From positions 1 to 30,765 of the forward strand of contig JAYZFL010000029.1 in assembly GCA_036336795.1 (NCBI GenBank): DNA of 30,765 nucleotides. The letters are read 5' to 3'. Made by a program: the position numbers and the translations under genes. The notes under the pieces are model-generated. The model worked only from the letters and a program-made list of their open reading frames with translations. It was not told where the DNA came from and did not search any database. Every line of letters starts with the position of its first letter. The first letter of the stretch is position 1. This document shows, in pieces, positions 7,705 to 15,158 of this stretch. The DNA comes from UBA822 sp036336795 (lineage in GTDB: Bacteria; Gemmatimonadota; Gemmatimonadetes; Longimicrobiales; Gaopeijiaceae).

Positions 7705-8601
7705 TTGAGGGGACTGGTCCACCGGGTTCGTGGTGGTGTGTACACTGTGGTGCTTGAATCCGGGGAGCTGTTGAAGGCGTCCCTCCGTGGCCGCCTAAAG
7801 CTGGAACAACGGCTAGGCGATCAGGTCGTTATTGGCGACCGAGTCAGAGTAGCTGGCGGCGACGGAACTTATACGATTGAGGAGATTTTCCCGCGGGAGA
7901 CAGCGATCACACGTAGCCGGTTCGGTGGTCGCTCCGTAAAGGTGCTCGTCGCTAACGCTGATCGCATGCTCTTAGTTGTGGCTACTGCTCGACCGCAGAC
8001 ACGGCAAGGCCTTATTGACCGGCTCCTCGTCGTTGCCGAGGCAGGTGGAGTCGTTCCGATTATCGTCGTGAATAAGATGGATCTGCAGGGTGCTCTGGCG
8101 GTGGCTGAGGAATTGGAGGGAGTTTACGAGCCCCTTGGATACGAAGTTGTACGAGTGAGTGCACTAACGGGAGAAGGGCTCGGCCAGTTCGGTGAGAAAG
8201 TTTGCCAAGGGATCGCAGTACTCGCGGGTTCCTCGGGTGTCGGGAAATCAAGTCTCGTGAACGCATTCGAGCCCGAGCATCGCCTCAGGACCGGGGAGCT
8301 TAGTCGAAAACGGGGGACCGGACGTCACACGACCGTGAGCGCGAGCCTAATTCAACTTGGGTGTGGAGGACTTGTGGCTGACACTCCAGGGTTTAGCGAT
8401 GTCGGTCTCTGGGGTGTTCGACGAAGTGAACTCGACACGTGCTTTCCCGAGTTTCGACCACTGTTGGCAGGCTGCCGATTTCGGAGTTGTAGCCATCTGC
8501 ATGAGCCGGATTGTGCTGTTCGTAACGCTCTGGATGACGGGGCTATCAACTCTGATCGATACGAGAGCTACCGGGTGATGTTGGAGGAATCGGATCCGTA
8601 G
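7705..8601 (+). CDS. rsgA: Ribosome small-subunit-dependent GTPase RsgA (YjeQ/EngC)
   Basis: RsgA is a circularly permuted GTPase that checks late 30S subunit maturation. The 298-residue protein has an N-terminal OB-fold (about 1-65), then the permuted order of GTPase motifs: NKMD (G4, 123-126), SALTGEG (G5), GSSGVGKSS (G1/P-loop, 175-183), the switch region GTGRHTT, and DTPGF (G3, 226-230). The C-terminal zinc knuckle has Cys257, Cys262, His264 and Cys270. The start appears to be TTG at 7705, since no ATG or GTG lies between it and the upstream in-frame stop at 7678; no clear ribosome site is seen. A later GTG would cut into the OB-fold. Its last 56 bp overlap the 3' end of the convergent ABC ATPase gene. 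Confidence 0.95.
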   Translation: MRGLVHRVRGGVYTVVLESGELLKASLRGRLKLEQRLGDQVVIGDRVRVAGGDGTYTIEEIFPRETAITRSRFGGRSVKVLVANADRMLLVVATARPQTRQGLIDRLLVVAEAGGVVPIIVVNKMDLQGALAVAEELEGVYEPLGYEVVRVSALTGEGLGQFGEKVCQGIAVLAGSSGVGKSSLVNAFEPEHRLRTGELSRKRGTGRHTTVSASLIQLGCGGLVADTPGFSDVGLWGVRRSELDTCFPEFRPLLAGCRFRSCSHLHEPDCAVRNALDDGAINSDRYESYRVMLEESDP

Positions 8602-9397
8602 GGAGCGAGAGGGGCGTCACGTGGAGCACACCAGTCACAGGGTTTTCCGAGACTGATACTGGCCACTGGTACGCCCGCTTTAGGGTCGCTTCTTCGAGAA
8701 CCTCATGGGGCTCTCCTTCGGCCATTACTGATCCCTCGGACAGGAGTAGAATACGGTCTGCGAAGCGGGCCGCTAGGTCGAGGTGATGGGTGATTAGAAA
8801 CACTGTCGTCCCGTTGTCGACGGAAGCCCTTAAGAGTTCCAAAATTTCCATCTCATGGCGGATGTCGAGGTTGGCCGTTGGTTCGTCAAGCACCAGAGAG
8901 TTCGGCTCCTGGGCGAGGGCTCGAGCCACTCGCGCCCTCTGGATTTCTCCACCGGATAGTGTGGAGGTGAAACGGTCGGCGAAGGCAGTGACATCACAGC
9001 GGTCCATCGCCGTAGTGATTGCCCGGTGGTCATCAGGCGTCTCAGACTGAAGAGCTCCGAGATAGGGGTACCGTCCCATCGCCACGAGGTCTCTCACTGT
9101 CAGAGGGAACGCGACCGACTCGGATTGTGGCACAACTCCGACCTCTCGAGCGAGCAACTGTCGGTCCCAGTCCATGACTTCTTGTCCTGCTATATAAGTA
9201 TGCCCCGCGGCAGGGGCCACGACACCCAGTAATGAGCGCATCAGAGTAGATTTTCCGGAACCATTGGGACCGAGGACCGCATAAAAGACACCCCGTGGTA
9301 CTATCATACTGACTCGATCGAGAGCGGGGACTAGTGACCCGTGATAGCGGACTGTGAGATCGATCGCTTCGAACGCAGGGGGTCTAGTGGTCACCAC
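8546..9397 (-). CDS. ABC transporter ATP-binding protein, BtuD/FecE type
   Basis: This is the cytosolic ATPase of a vitamin B12/siderophore-class importer. Motifs are complete: Walker A GPNGSGKST (43-51), Q-loop VVPQSE (Gln91), signature LSGGEIQRARVARAL (147-161), Walker B LVLDEPT (168-174) and H-loop ITHH. The AMGRYPYLG segment is typical of FecE/FhuC/BtuD proteins. The start is GTG; 9397 and 9394 are tandem GTG codons, and the second makes a GTGA overlap with the permease stop, so translation is probably coupled. The last gene of a four-gene minus-strand operon, it runs 56 bp into the 3' end of rsgA. Its C-terminal tail (about 25 residues, Pro/Ser-rich) is encoded by the shared DNA and is probably dispensable to the fold. 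Confidence 0.93.
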   Translation of the reverse strand: MVTTRPPAFEAIDLTVRYHGSLVPALDRVSMIVPRGVFYAVLGPNGSGKSTLMRSLLGVVAPAAGHTYIAGQEVMDWDRQLLAREVGVVPQSESVAFPLTVRDLVAMGRYPYLGALQSETPDDHRAITTAMDRCDVTAFADRFTSTLSGGEIQRARVARALAQEPNSLVLDEPTANLDIRHEMEILELLRASVDNGTTVFLITHHLDLAARFADRILLLSEGSVMAEGEPHEVLEEATLKRAYQWPVSVSENPVTGVLHVTPLSLPTDPIPPTSPGSSRIDQS

Positions 9398-10392
9398 TGG
9401 GAGGCATTCCCCACACTGCGCCTAAGAAGTAGTAAGAAGAGCGGAACCCCTACGAATGCCGTGATGACTCCGATTGGCACCTCTATAGGAGATAGGATAG
9501 TGCGGGCAACTACATCGGCCAGCATGAGGAAAACTGCACCGGCGAGGAAGGAAAGCGGCAGTAGGGTTCGATAGTCAGCACCAACAACGAGGCGGACCCC
9601 ATGTGGCACGATAAGGCCTACGAAGCCGATAATCCCCGTTGCCGCCACTCCAGCGGCGGTCAGCAGAGAAGCTACGACGTAAGCGGCTATCTTGACGCGC
9701 TCGACGTCAGTGCCCAGATAGCTGGCCGTGTCTTCCCCGATTGCCAACAGGTTCAAGGCCCGGGAGAGGCCAACTAGGCCGAGAGTAGCGGGAAGAGTAT
9801 AGAGCGCTACCGTCATCACCGTTGTCCAATCGGCTCCCGCCAAGCTTCCCATCATCCAGAGAACGGCACTACGTACCGTTCCAGCGTTTGAAATCGAGAG
9901 GATAAATGAGATACATGCTCCGAAGAATGCCCCTACTACGACTCCCGCTAGGAGTAGGACCCGGATGTCCACTCGATTATTGGTGGCTACTGCGACCCTG
10001 AGGACTAGAGTAATCGCCAGGAGCGAGCCAACGAATGCTGCCGTCGGTAGCGCCCACGAGTGAGACGACACGAGACCTAAAGCCAAGGCAAGAACGGCTC
10101 CTGTAGCCGCGCCGCCCGATATTCCCAATATGTAGGGATCGGCGAGGGGATTGCGTAGAAGTGCTTGGAAGACGGCTCCAGAGAGCGCTAGTCCGCCACC
10201 CACGAGGATCGCTAGGATCGCCCGTGGGGCGCGGAGCTCCGTTACGATTTGCCGTATGTTTCCGTCTCCCCGGCCAGTGAACGCCATGATGGTCTGTTCA
10301 ACAGTCAGATCTACTGAACCGAGCCAAACACTCAGTGAGAAGGTACCGATCAGCGCCAAAATGAGAGTGGTCGTCCAGCCCCTGGGTTTCAT
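9391..10392 (-). CDS. ABC transporter permease, BtuC/FecCD family
   Basis: This 333-residue integral inner-membrane protein has about nine to ten hydrophobic helices and belongs to the BtuC/FecCD/FhuB family, which forms the translocation channel for cobalamin or ferric siderophores. Diagnostic segments include LRAPRAILAILVGGGLALSG near the N-terminus, NPLADPYILGISGGA in the middle, the ATPase-contact region GEDTASYLGTDVER, and GIIGFVGLIVPHGVR towards the C-terminus. Length is standard. The ATG overlaps the stop of the binding-protein gene by 4 bp (ATGA), and its own stop overlaps the ATPase start, so all three are translationally coupled. Confidence 0.94.
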   Translation of the reverse strand: MKPRGWTTTLILALIGTFSLSVWLGSVDLTVEQTIMAFTGRGDGNIRQIVTELRAPRAILAILVGGGLALSGAVFQALLRNPLADPYILGISGGAATGAVLALALGLVSSHSWALPTAAFVGSLLAITLVLRVAVATNNRVDIRVLLLAGVVVGAFFGACISFILSISNAGTVRSAVLWMMGSLAGADWTTVMTVALYTLPATLGLVGLSRALNLLAIGEDTASYLGTDVERVKIAAYVVASLLTAAGVAATGIIGFVGLIVPHGVRLVVGADYRTLLPLSFLAGAVFLMLADVVARTILSPIEVPIGVITAFVGVPLFLLLLRRSVGNASQW

Positions 10393-11297
10393 CTAAATGC
10401 CTCAGGATGGATCAGACGAGCTACTTCCCGGGCTGCATACCCGAGCCCAGGTCCCGGAACTTCGATGGATACAGGAAGCCGGAAGCTCGGTACAGACGAG
10501 AGCTCCGGCGGGGGAGTTCCGTTCTCCGAGAGGAGGAGAAGCTTTGGCTCACGAGAGATCAATTCCTCCAAACTTACGGGAGCGTATAATTGGCCCAAAT
10601 CACCGAAGACATTCGTACCACCACCTAGGATCATGAGTTCGTGAATGTACGTACCGGGGCCGGCCACCCAAGGCGGTTCTCCCTCTAGTAGGTACGCAAC
10701 CCGGGGTCGGGGCAGGCCATCGACTCGCAGCCTTACGTCCTCGAGCACTAATCCGATTTCGGTGAGGAGGGAGTCGGCAGAAGATTCCGTTCCGGTGATC
10801 TTGCCTAACCGCAGAATGATGGATTGGATGTCAGTGATCCCGTTGGGTTGGATCGCGAAGTGGCGGATTCCCAGGTCGGTGAGACGCTCAGTGGTGGTGA
10901 TATCGGATTCGCCGGCAAAGTGAATGACCAAATCGGGGTCGAGAGAGAGAAGGACTTCGAGATTGGGTTGAAGGCCACCCCCTACCGAAATACGGCCTTT
11001 AAGCTCGGGTGCCTCGTCGTACTCGGTTCGCCCTACCAGGCGATTCCTTAGACCAAGTGCCAAGAGCGTCTCCGTTGCCGAGGGAACGAGAGAGACGATT
11101 CTATTGGGTGGAGACGTGAACTTGTGCTCTTGCTGTGAGTCGTCGGTGATGAGAAGAGATTGAGGATTCGAGGCGCTATCGAAGTTTCCGAGGCGGGTCG
11201 AACCGGTATCTTTGTCGGGCGTCTGGGGTCCACAAGCGGAGAGAAACGCAACAAGGATGCAGAGCTTCGGTGCGCCCACTGGTCGATGGTTGAGCAC
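10389..11297 (-). CDS. Periplasmic substrate-binding lipoprotein, BtuF-like
   Basis: This is the solute-binding component of the importer. From the GTG at 11297 the protein is 302 residues with a lipoprotein signal (basic start, then LCILVAFLSAC, lipobox LSAC). The fold shows RIVSLVPSATETLLALGL, then QPNLEVLLSLDPDLVIHF, and later WVAGPGTYIHELMILGGGTN, all typical of BtuF and other helical-backbone cobalamin/siderophore binders. An in-frame extension to 11402 exists but would overlap the upstream gene and bury the signal peptide, so I prefer 11297, which leaves 5 nt after the preceding stop. A second GTG at 11279 is also possible. The ligand is not decided; similarity to BtuF favours a corrinoid. 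No TonB receptor is nearby. Confidence 0.9.
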   Translation of the reverse strand: MLNHRPVGAPKLCILVAFLSACGPQTPDKDTGSTRLGNFDSASNPQSLLITDDSQQEHKFTSPPNRIVSLVPSATETLLALGLRNRLVGRTEYDEAPELKGRISVGGGLQPNLEVLLSLDPDLVIHFAGESDITTTERLTDLGIRHFAIQPNGITDIQSIILRLGKITGTESSADSLLTEIGLVLEDVRLRVDGLPRPRVAYLLEGEPPWVAGPGTYIHELMILGGGTNVFGDLGQLYAPVSLEELISREPKLLLLSENGTPPPELSSVPSFRLPVSIEVPGPGLGYAAREVARLIHPEAFR

Positions 11298-11302
11298 GTG
11301 TG

Positions 11303-12319
11303 TCAGGGTGCCTCGGTTACGCCACCGGGTGCGGGAAGTCCGCACGGATCCCAGTAGGTTTCGGTCATGGCCCCACCTCTGCGACCGAGTGTGGAAAGCC
11401 ACATAGAGGTCTTCCCCATGACTTCGAGAACGATCTCAGGAGATCCGTCCTGGTCCACGTCTAGGTGGTCGAAATATCTTGCGACACCCTTTCCGTCCCT
11501 GCTTGCGAGCCGGTAGTCCGAATAGGTTGTTTGGTAACCGGATCCGTCTGGGTCGGAGGCTATAAGAAATACGGAATACGATTCCCTCGGGGCCTGGCCT
11601 ACGATGATTGAATCTTGGTTAACGAAGGTCGCTACGACTGTGGGTGCCTCGGTGGGATTGGTCCGGAAGACTTGAACATCCCTACGAATTCCCAGGACCG
11701 ATGGGGGCCAGGGAGCACCGACTGAAGGAATTATAGACCGCATCATCGTCAACGAAACTACCCTCAAGTTGCGGGTCTGGTTGACAGGTGCGTAATCCCG
11801 GTAATCAAAAATTTCCCCTAGATGACTCGGTAGGGCGAGAAAAGTTTGCACACCGGCGGCATCCGGGATTAACTCGATAGGACCCTTAATCTGAGGCCGT
11901 AGCCGGCAGTAACGTTCGTCCACCCCAAAATTCACTGCACTCAGCCTACCGACTCGGCTTCCTCTCGAAAATAGCGTGAACTCCGATCCGACCCTCAAAT
12001 GCTTGGCGGTGAACTCTCTGCTTTCTCCCACCGACCCCACAATCGCTAGCGGATACAGTTCATTCAAGCCGATCTCCACGATTGGTATCAAGGAGGCCTG
12101 GGATCCGGATCGATGGCCTAGATACAGGACGGGGCCCAGGGGTTCTTCGTCGGGGGTGTTCACGACCTTGTTCGAAGTAGCAAGCGGTACGACCTGTTCA
12201 GCAACGGTGTCGTAAGGCTCCCGAAGGCCCAAATGCACCCCTCCCCACTCCACGTTGTCGCAGCCTTCGGCGACCATAACGATCCCGACTACAACGAGTC
12301 TACGGAGGCCTGTATTCAT
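11303..12319 (-). CDS. Lipoprotein of unknown function leading the uptake operon
   Basis: I do not recognise the family. The 338-residue protein starts with a short basic, hydrophobic signal and a lipobox-like AEGC (18-21), so it is probably a lipoprotein. The body has no obvious repeats. Near the C-terminus, FDHLDVDQDGSPEIVLEV carries a DxDxDG loop of the calcium-binding FG-GAP/dockerin-like kind, followed by a hydrophobic strand, as is common in FG-GAP/VCBS proteins. The stop is 5 nt before the BtuF-like start, so it is the first gene of that operon. A role in surface capture or handling of the imported ligand is possible but is only inferred from position. AGGA lies 11 nt upstream of the ATG. 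Confidence 0.7.
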   Translation of the reverse strand: MNTGLRRLVVVGIVMVAEGCDNVEWGGVHLGLREPYDTVAEQVVPLATSNKVVNTPDEEPLGPVLYLGHRSGSQASLIPIVEIGLNELYPLAIVGSVGESREFTAKHLRVGSEFTLFSRGSRVGRLSAVNFGVDERYCRLRPQIKGPIELIPDAAGVQTFLALPSHLGEIFDYRDYAPVNQTRNLRVVSLTMMRSIIPSVGAPWPPSVLGIRRDVQVFRTNPTEAPTVVATFVNQDSIIVGQAPRESYSVFLIASDPDGSGYQTTYSDYRLASRDGKGVARYFDHLDVDQDGSPEIVLEVMGKTSMWLSTLGRRGGAMTETYWDPCGLPAPGGVTEAP

Positions 12320-12388
12320 GAGAAAAAACTATCCTGGCACCTGGCTTAAATCAAAGGGATTGTCTAGATGAAGGAGAAGCTGCATTGA

Positions 12389-12598
12389 GTGCCTTCGTTC
12401 GTCACCGGTGCAGCGGCGACGGCGACGGTGGCAGTTGTGCTTTTACTGTACTCAGGGGAAAGAATGCTCAGGTCCCTAACTTGGATTATGGCGGTCGAGC
12501 TCGCTGCGATGGGTTTAGGTCTGGAGTTTCAGGCCATTCCAAGAGCCCATTTGCTTGACGATCCTGAGAATGACTATCATACCCTCAAGGGACTGTGA
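12389..12598 (+). CDS. Possible small membrane protein (69 residues)
   Basis: This short ORF lies alone on the plus strand in the 383-bp gap (12320-12702) between two minus-strand genes. It would start at GTG with AAGGAG 12 nt upstream. The product has two hydrophobic stretches (AAATATVAVVLLLY and WIMAVELAAMGLGLEF) and an acidic polar tail (DDPENDYHTLKGL). A six-codon ORF starting at ATG 12368 ends in the TGA immediately before the GTG. I do not recognise the sequence. Amino-acid composition looks protein-like, but the length and non-ATG start leave chance as a real alternative. I see no cobalamin riboswitch core in this gap on the strand of the uptake operon. Confidence 0.33.
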   Translation: MPSFVTGAAATATVAVVLLLYSGERMLRSLTWIMAVELAAMGLGLEFQAIPRAHLLDDPENDYHTLKGL

Positions 12599-12702
12599 TA
12601 CTGACCGATCCTGATGTCACCTCCGAGGTTCTTTGCCACTTCGTCGAGACATAAGTAACCAAGGGCCTCGATTGTCGTGTCGGTGTGTGAAACAAGTCCG
12701 AC

Positions 12703-15039
12703 TCAGCGTCCCGCCAAGTTCTCCCAAGCCCTCAAGCGCTCTTCATACGAAGCTTGCAATTCCCGATCACCCGCTTGGAGGGCCACCTGCGCCAAAGCCG
12801 CATACGCCCAGGCGTAGTAATTTGGGATTCCAATCGTGGAACGGTCCGGCCAGTGTGGCCACTCGTCGGGGATGCCGCTCCGGTGTACGAACACACTTTC
12901 GACGAGCTTGGCAGTGCGCTCGACATCCAACCAAGGGCCGGTCACGGGAATCAATTGGGGCTCCTCGATCAACACATGTCCTACTGTCAGATCCGGTGGA
13001 CCCGCGTTGAGGCGGAATGCGAGACCTTGACGTACGAGGTACGGGACCAACCCAAGTGACTGTGCGGCGCTTCCGCTTGAGGCGAAATAGATTGGGCGAT
13101 CGTTTATACTATTCCGAATCAAAGACAGGGCAAACTGCTGCCAAGGAAAGACCACAGTCCCAGCTGACATGGATGCCGTTATGGGACCTAGTTGAAATTC
13201 ACGGTCCTGATCCAGTGGAACGAAGCCACTGGGGCCAGAGACCTGTTCGATCAAGTTGTTCTCCAAAGCGAGAATTGATCGAGTGGGTGGAGTCGTGGCT
13301 TCATTCAAGAGTAGCGTGATTTGTCCCCTTGAAGCGGTGCGGATTGGATCGGATGTGTACAGGGGTTGGGAGGGGGCTGCCTCATAGGGCCTCTGACACA
13401 CAATGATAGTTGGAGTTGCCTCGGGTCGTACGCCGGGCGGGCATGGGCGTGTGATGTCCCTTAGCTGCTTGACGTACCAGTCTAAGTTTAGATAGGAAGT
13501 GACGATGACGGTCACGTCGCGACGAATGCCTTCGGTTTCCTGAAGGTACCAGAGCGGGAAGGTGTCGTTGTCCCCGTTGGTGAAGAGGACCCCGTACGGC
13601 TCTACACTCATAAGAAGGTTGTATGCCCAGTCACGGGCTGAATAATCGAAACGACGACTCGCCCAGGACCAGTTGAGTATAACTGGGAGAAACGCAAGAA
13701 GAAGTACCGGAGCCGAGCGGGACCACGAACCGTCCATCCGATCTCTCAAACGTTGCCATAGAGCGGCGATCCCGATCCCAGCCCACAGCCCCCACACAGA
13801 AAAGCCCACGACGAAGAAGTAGTCTCGCTCGCGTACCTCGTGTGCATCAATCCCGGGGTTCGGTGAGGCGAGGGAGAATCCGTATTTGAAGTTCAGATAG
13901 AAGACGAGGCCCAAAGAGAGCGTTAGAAAAAGAACTAAGAAGTAGAGGCCCGTCACCGAGTCCCGCCGTAGGTTTTGGGTTGCCCCGTAAACGCCGAGTG
14001 AGGCGAAGAGGACAGTGAAGGGGAGTCGGGCGAAGGCGAAGACAGTCTGATCCCCTCCCATGCCGCGGGCCCACTGCCAGTCGAAGTACTGCAAATAGTT
14101 TGCGTATTGCGACCAAAGTGGAGCTAGTCGAGGGAGGAGCGGTGGCTTGTCGTATTGCTGTCGCGAAAGTGCTGCGGAAAGCTCTGAGCAACCCGCCTGT
14201 CCCCACGTTATGATGCTCGTGAGGGCACTCGTGACGCTCGAGCAGGTTGGATCGGCCTCATTGATGATCGGGGATAGAGCAGCTCTTAGTGGTAAGAACA
14301 TGTGGATCGAGAGTCCCAGAAACACGGCCACCGTGCTGATTACGTACAATCGCCAATTGAGAAGTGATCGAGGTGAAAGGAGCAGTACGAAAACTCCCAG
14401 TGCGGGCGCCGCAAGAAAGGCCATGAGGTGGTTCCCGACCGAAAGCGCTAGGATGAATGCCATGAGGACCAGAACGTTGTCGTCACGTCCTCTTCCCAGG
14501 TTTTCCCGCCAGTGGAAGGCGAGCCAAGTTAAGAGTGCGACAGTGAGAAGGGAGACGGTGTAGACCTTCTCGTTTACGTTCGACTGGTTCCACACTGTGA
14601 ACGCGGTAGCACTTACCGCAACGGCAGCTAGTCCTCCGATGATGCGGAAACGCCGCTCCTCTGAGAAGAAACCAAGAATGTGATAGACGGCCATAAACCA
14701 CAGACCGTGCGCGAGGCTTCCCATGAGTGCCGAGAAGAGATTGATGCGCGTAGCTACGGCTAAGCCAAAGGGTGTTAACAGAAGATCCCAAGTTCTGGCG
14801 AGAATTAAGAATAGGGGGTTTCCCGGCGGGTGGGGAATCCCCAAACCATGACCGGTGGCGATGTATTCACTCGTATCCCAAAATGCGGTTGTAGGTGATA
14901 GGGTGACCGCATAAAGGAGGCCGACGGCCAGCGTCGTCATGAGTGCCCAAGCGTAGGGTGGCTTGTCAACGCTCACGACAGGTTCGGAATCGGCCCGAGG
15001 CACTAACTTGGGTGATGCCTTACTCTGTCTCCCCATCAT
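12703..15039 (-). CDS. DUF2723 (GT117) membrane glycosyltransferase-like protein
   Basis: This protein of about 778 residues has many membrane helices in its first 470 residues and a soluble periplasmic C-terminal part. LLYAVTLSPTTAFWDTSEYIATGHGLGIPHPPGNPLF near the N-terminus is the DUF2723 signature; the family is classed as GT117 and related in fold to protein O-mannosyltransferases, with the Asp-Ser/Thr-Glu pair of WDTSEY as a candidate catalytic acid site. HEVRERDYFFVVGF and GVLFTNGDNDTFPLWYLQE are also characteristic. It probably glycosylates exported proteins or lipids using a lipid-linked donor; the acceptor is unknown. GTG 15045, ATG 15039 and ATG 15036 are close alternatives; GAAGG just upstream favours one of the ATGs. 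It is preceded by a 9-bp direct repeat. Confidence 0.9.
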   Translation of the reverse strand: MMGRQSKASPKLVPRADSEPVVSVDKPPYAWALMTTLAVGLLYAVTLSPTTAFWDTSEYIATGHGLGIPHPPGNPLFLILARTWDLLLTPFGLAVATRINLFSALMGSLAHGLWFMAVYHILGFFSEERRFRIIGGLAAVAVSATAFTVWNQSNVNEKVYTVSLLTVALLTWLAFHWRENLGRGRDDNVLVLMAFILALSVGNHLMAFLAAPALGVFVLLLSPRSLLNWRLYVISTVAVFLGLSIHMFLPLRAALSPIINEADPTCSSVTSALTSIITWGQAGCSELSAALSRQQYDKPPLLPRLAPLWSQYANYLQYFDWQWARGMGGDQTVFAFARLPFTVLFASLGVYGATQNLRRDSVTGLYFLVLFLTLSLGLVFYLNFKYGFSLASPNPGIDAHEVRERDYFFVVGFSVWGLWAGIGIAALWQRLRDRMDGSWSRSAPVLLLAFLPVILNWSWASRRFDYSARDWAYNLLMSVEPYGVLFTNGDNDTFPLWYLQETEGIRRDVTVIVTSYLNLDWYVKQLRDITRPCPPGVRPEATPTIIVCQRPYEAAPSQPLYTSDPIRTASRGQITLLLNEATTPPTRSILALENNLIEQVSGPSGFVPLDQDREFQLGPITASMSAGTVVFPWQQFALSLIRNSINDRPIYFASSGSAAQSLGLVPYLVRQGLAFRLNAGPPDLTVGHVLIEEPQLIPVTGPWLDVERTAKLVESVFVHRSGIPDEWPHWPDRSTIGIPNYYAWAYAALAQVALQAGDRELQASYEERLRAWENLAGR

Positions 15040-15112
15040 TGACACCTTCTCAAGTACAAGTCACAAGCCTGCTCTGCGGGAGCCATGGGTTCCACTGCTC
15101 TTCGGGCCACCT

Positions 15113-15150
15113 GTTCTATAATGTGAAAGACTGCGACCTGGGTTCTATAA
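15113..15150. repeat. 9-bp direct repeat upstream of the DUF2723 gene
   Basis: GTTCTATAA occurs at 15113-15121 and again at 15142-15150, a period of 29 bp, in the short gap between the hydantoinase gene and the DUF2723 gene. On the transcribed minus strand each copy reads TTATAGAAC. The pair could be a regulator site or part of a promoter, but no clear -35/-10 arrangement is seen. Confidence 0.35.
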
Positions 15151-15158
15151 CGCGCGTG

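Noticed and set aside
12320..12702. A cobalamin riboswitch upstream of the BtuFCD-like operon
   Set aside because: I found no convincing B12-box core on the transcribed strand by eye; a covariance-model search would be decisive.
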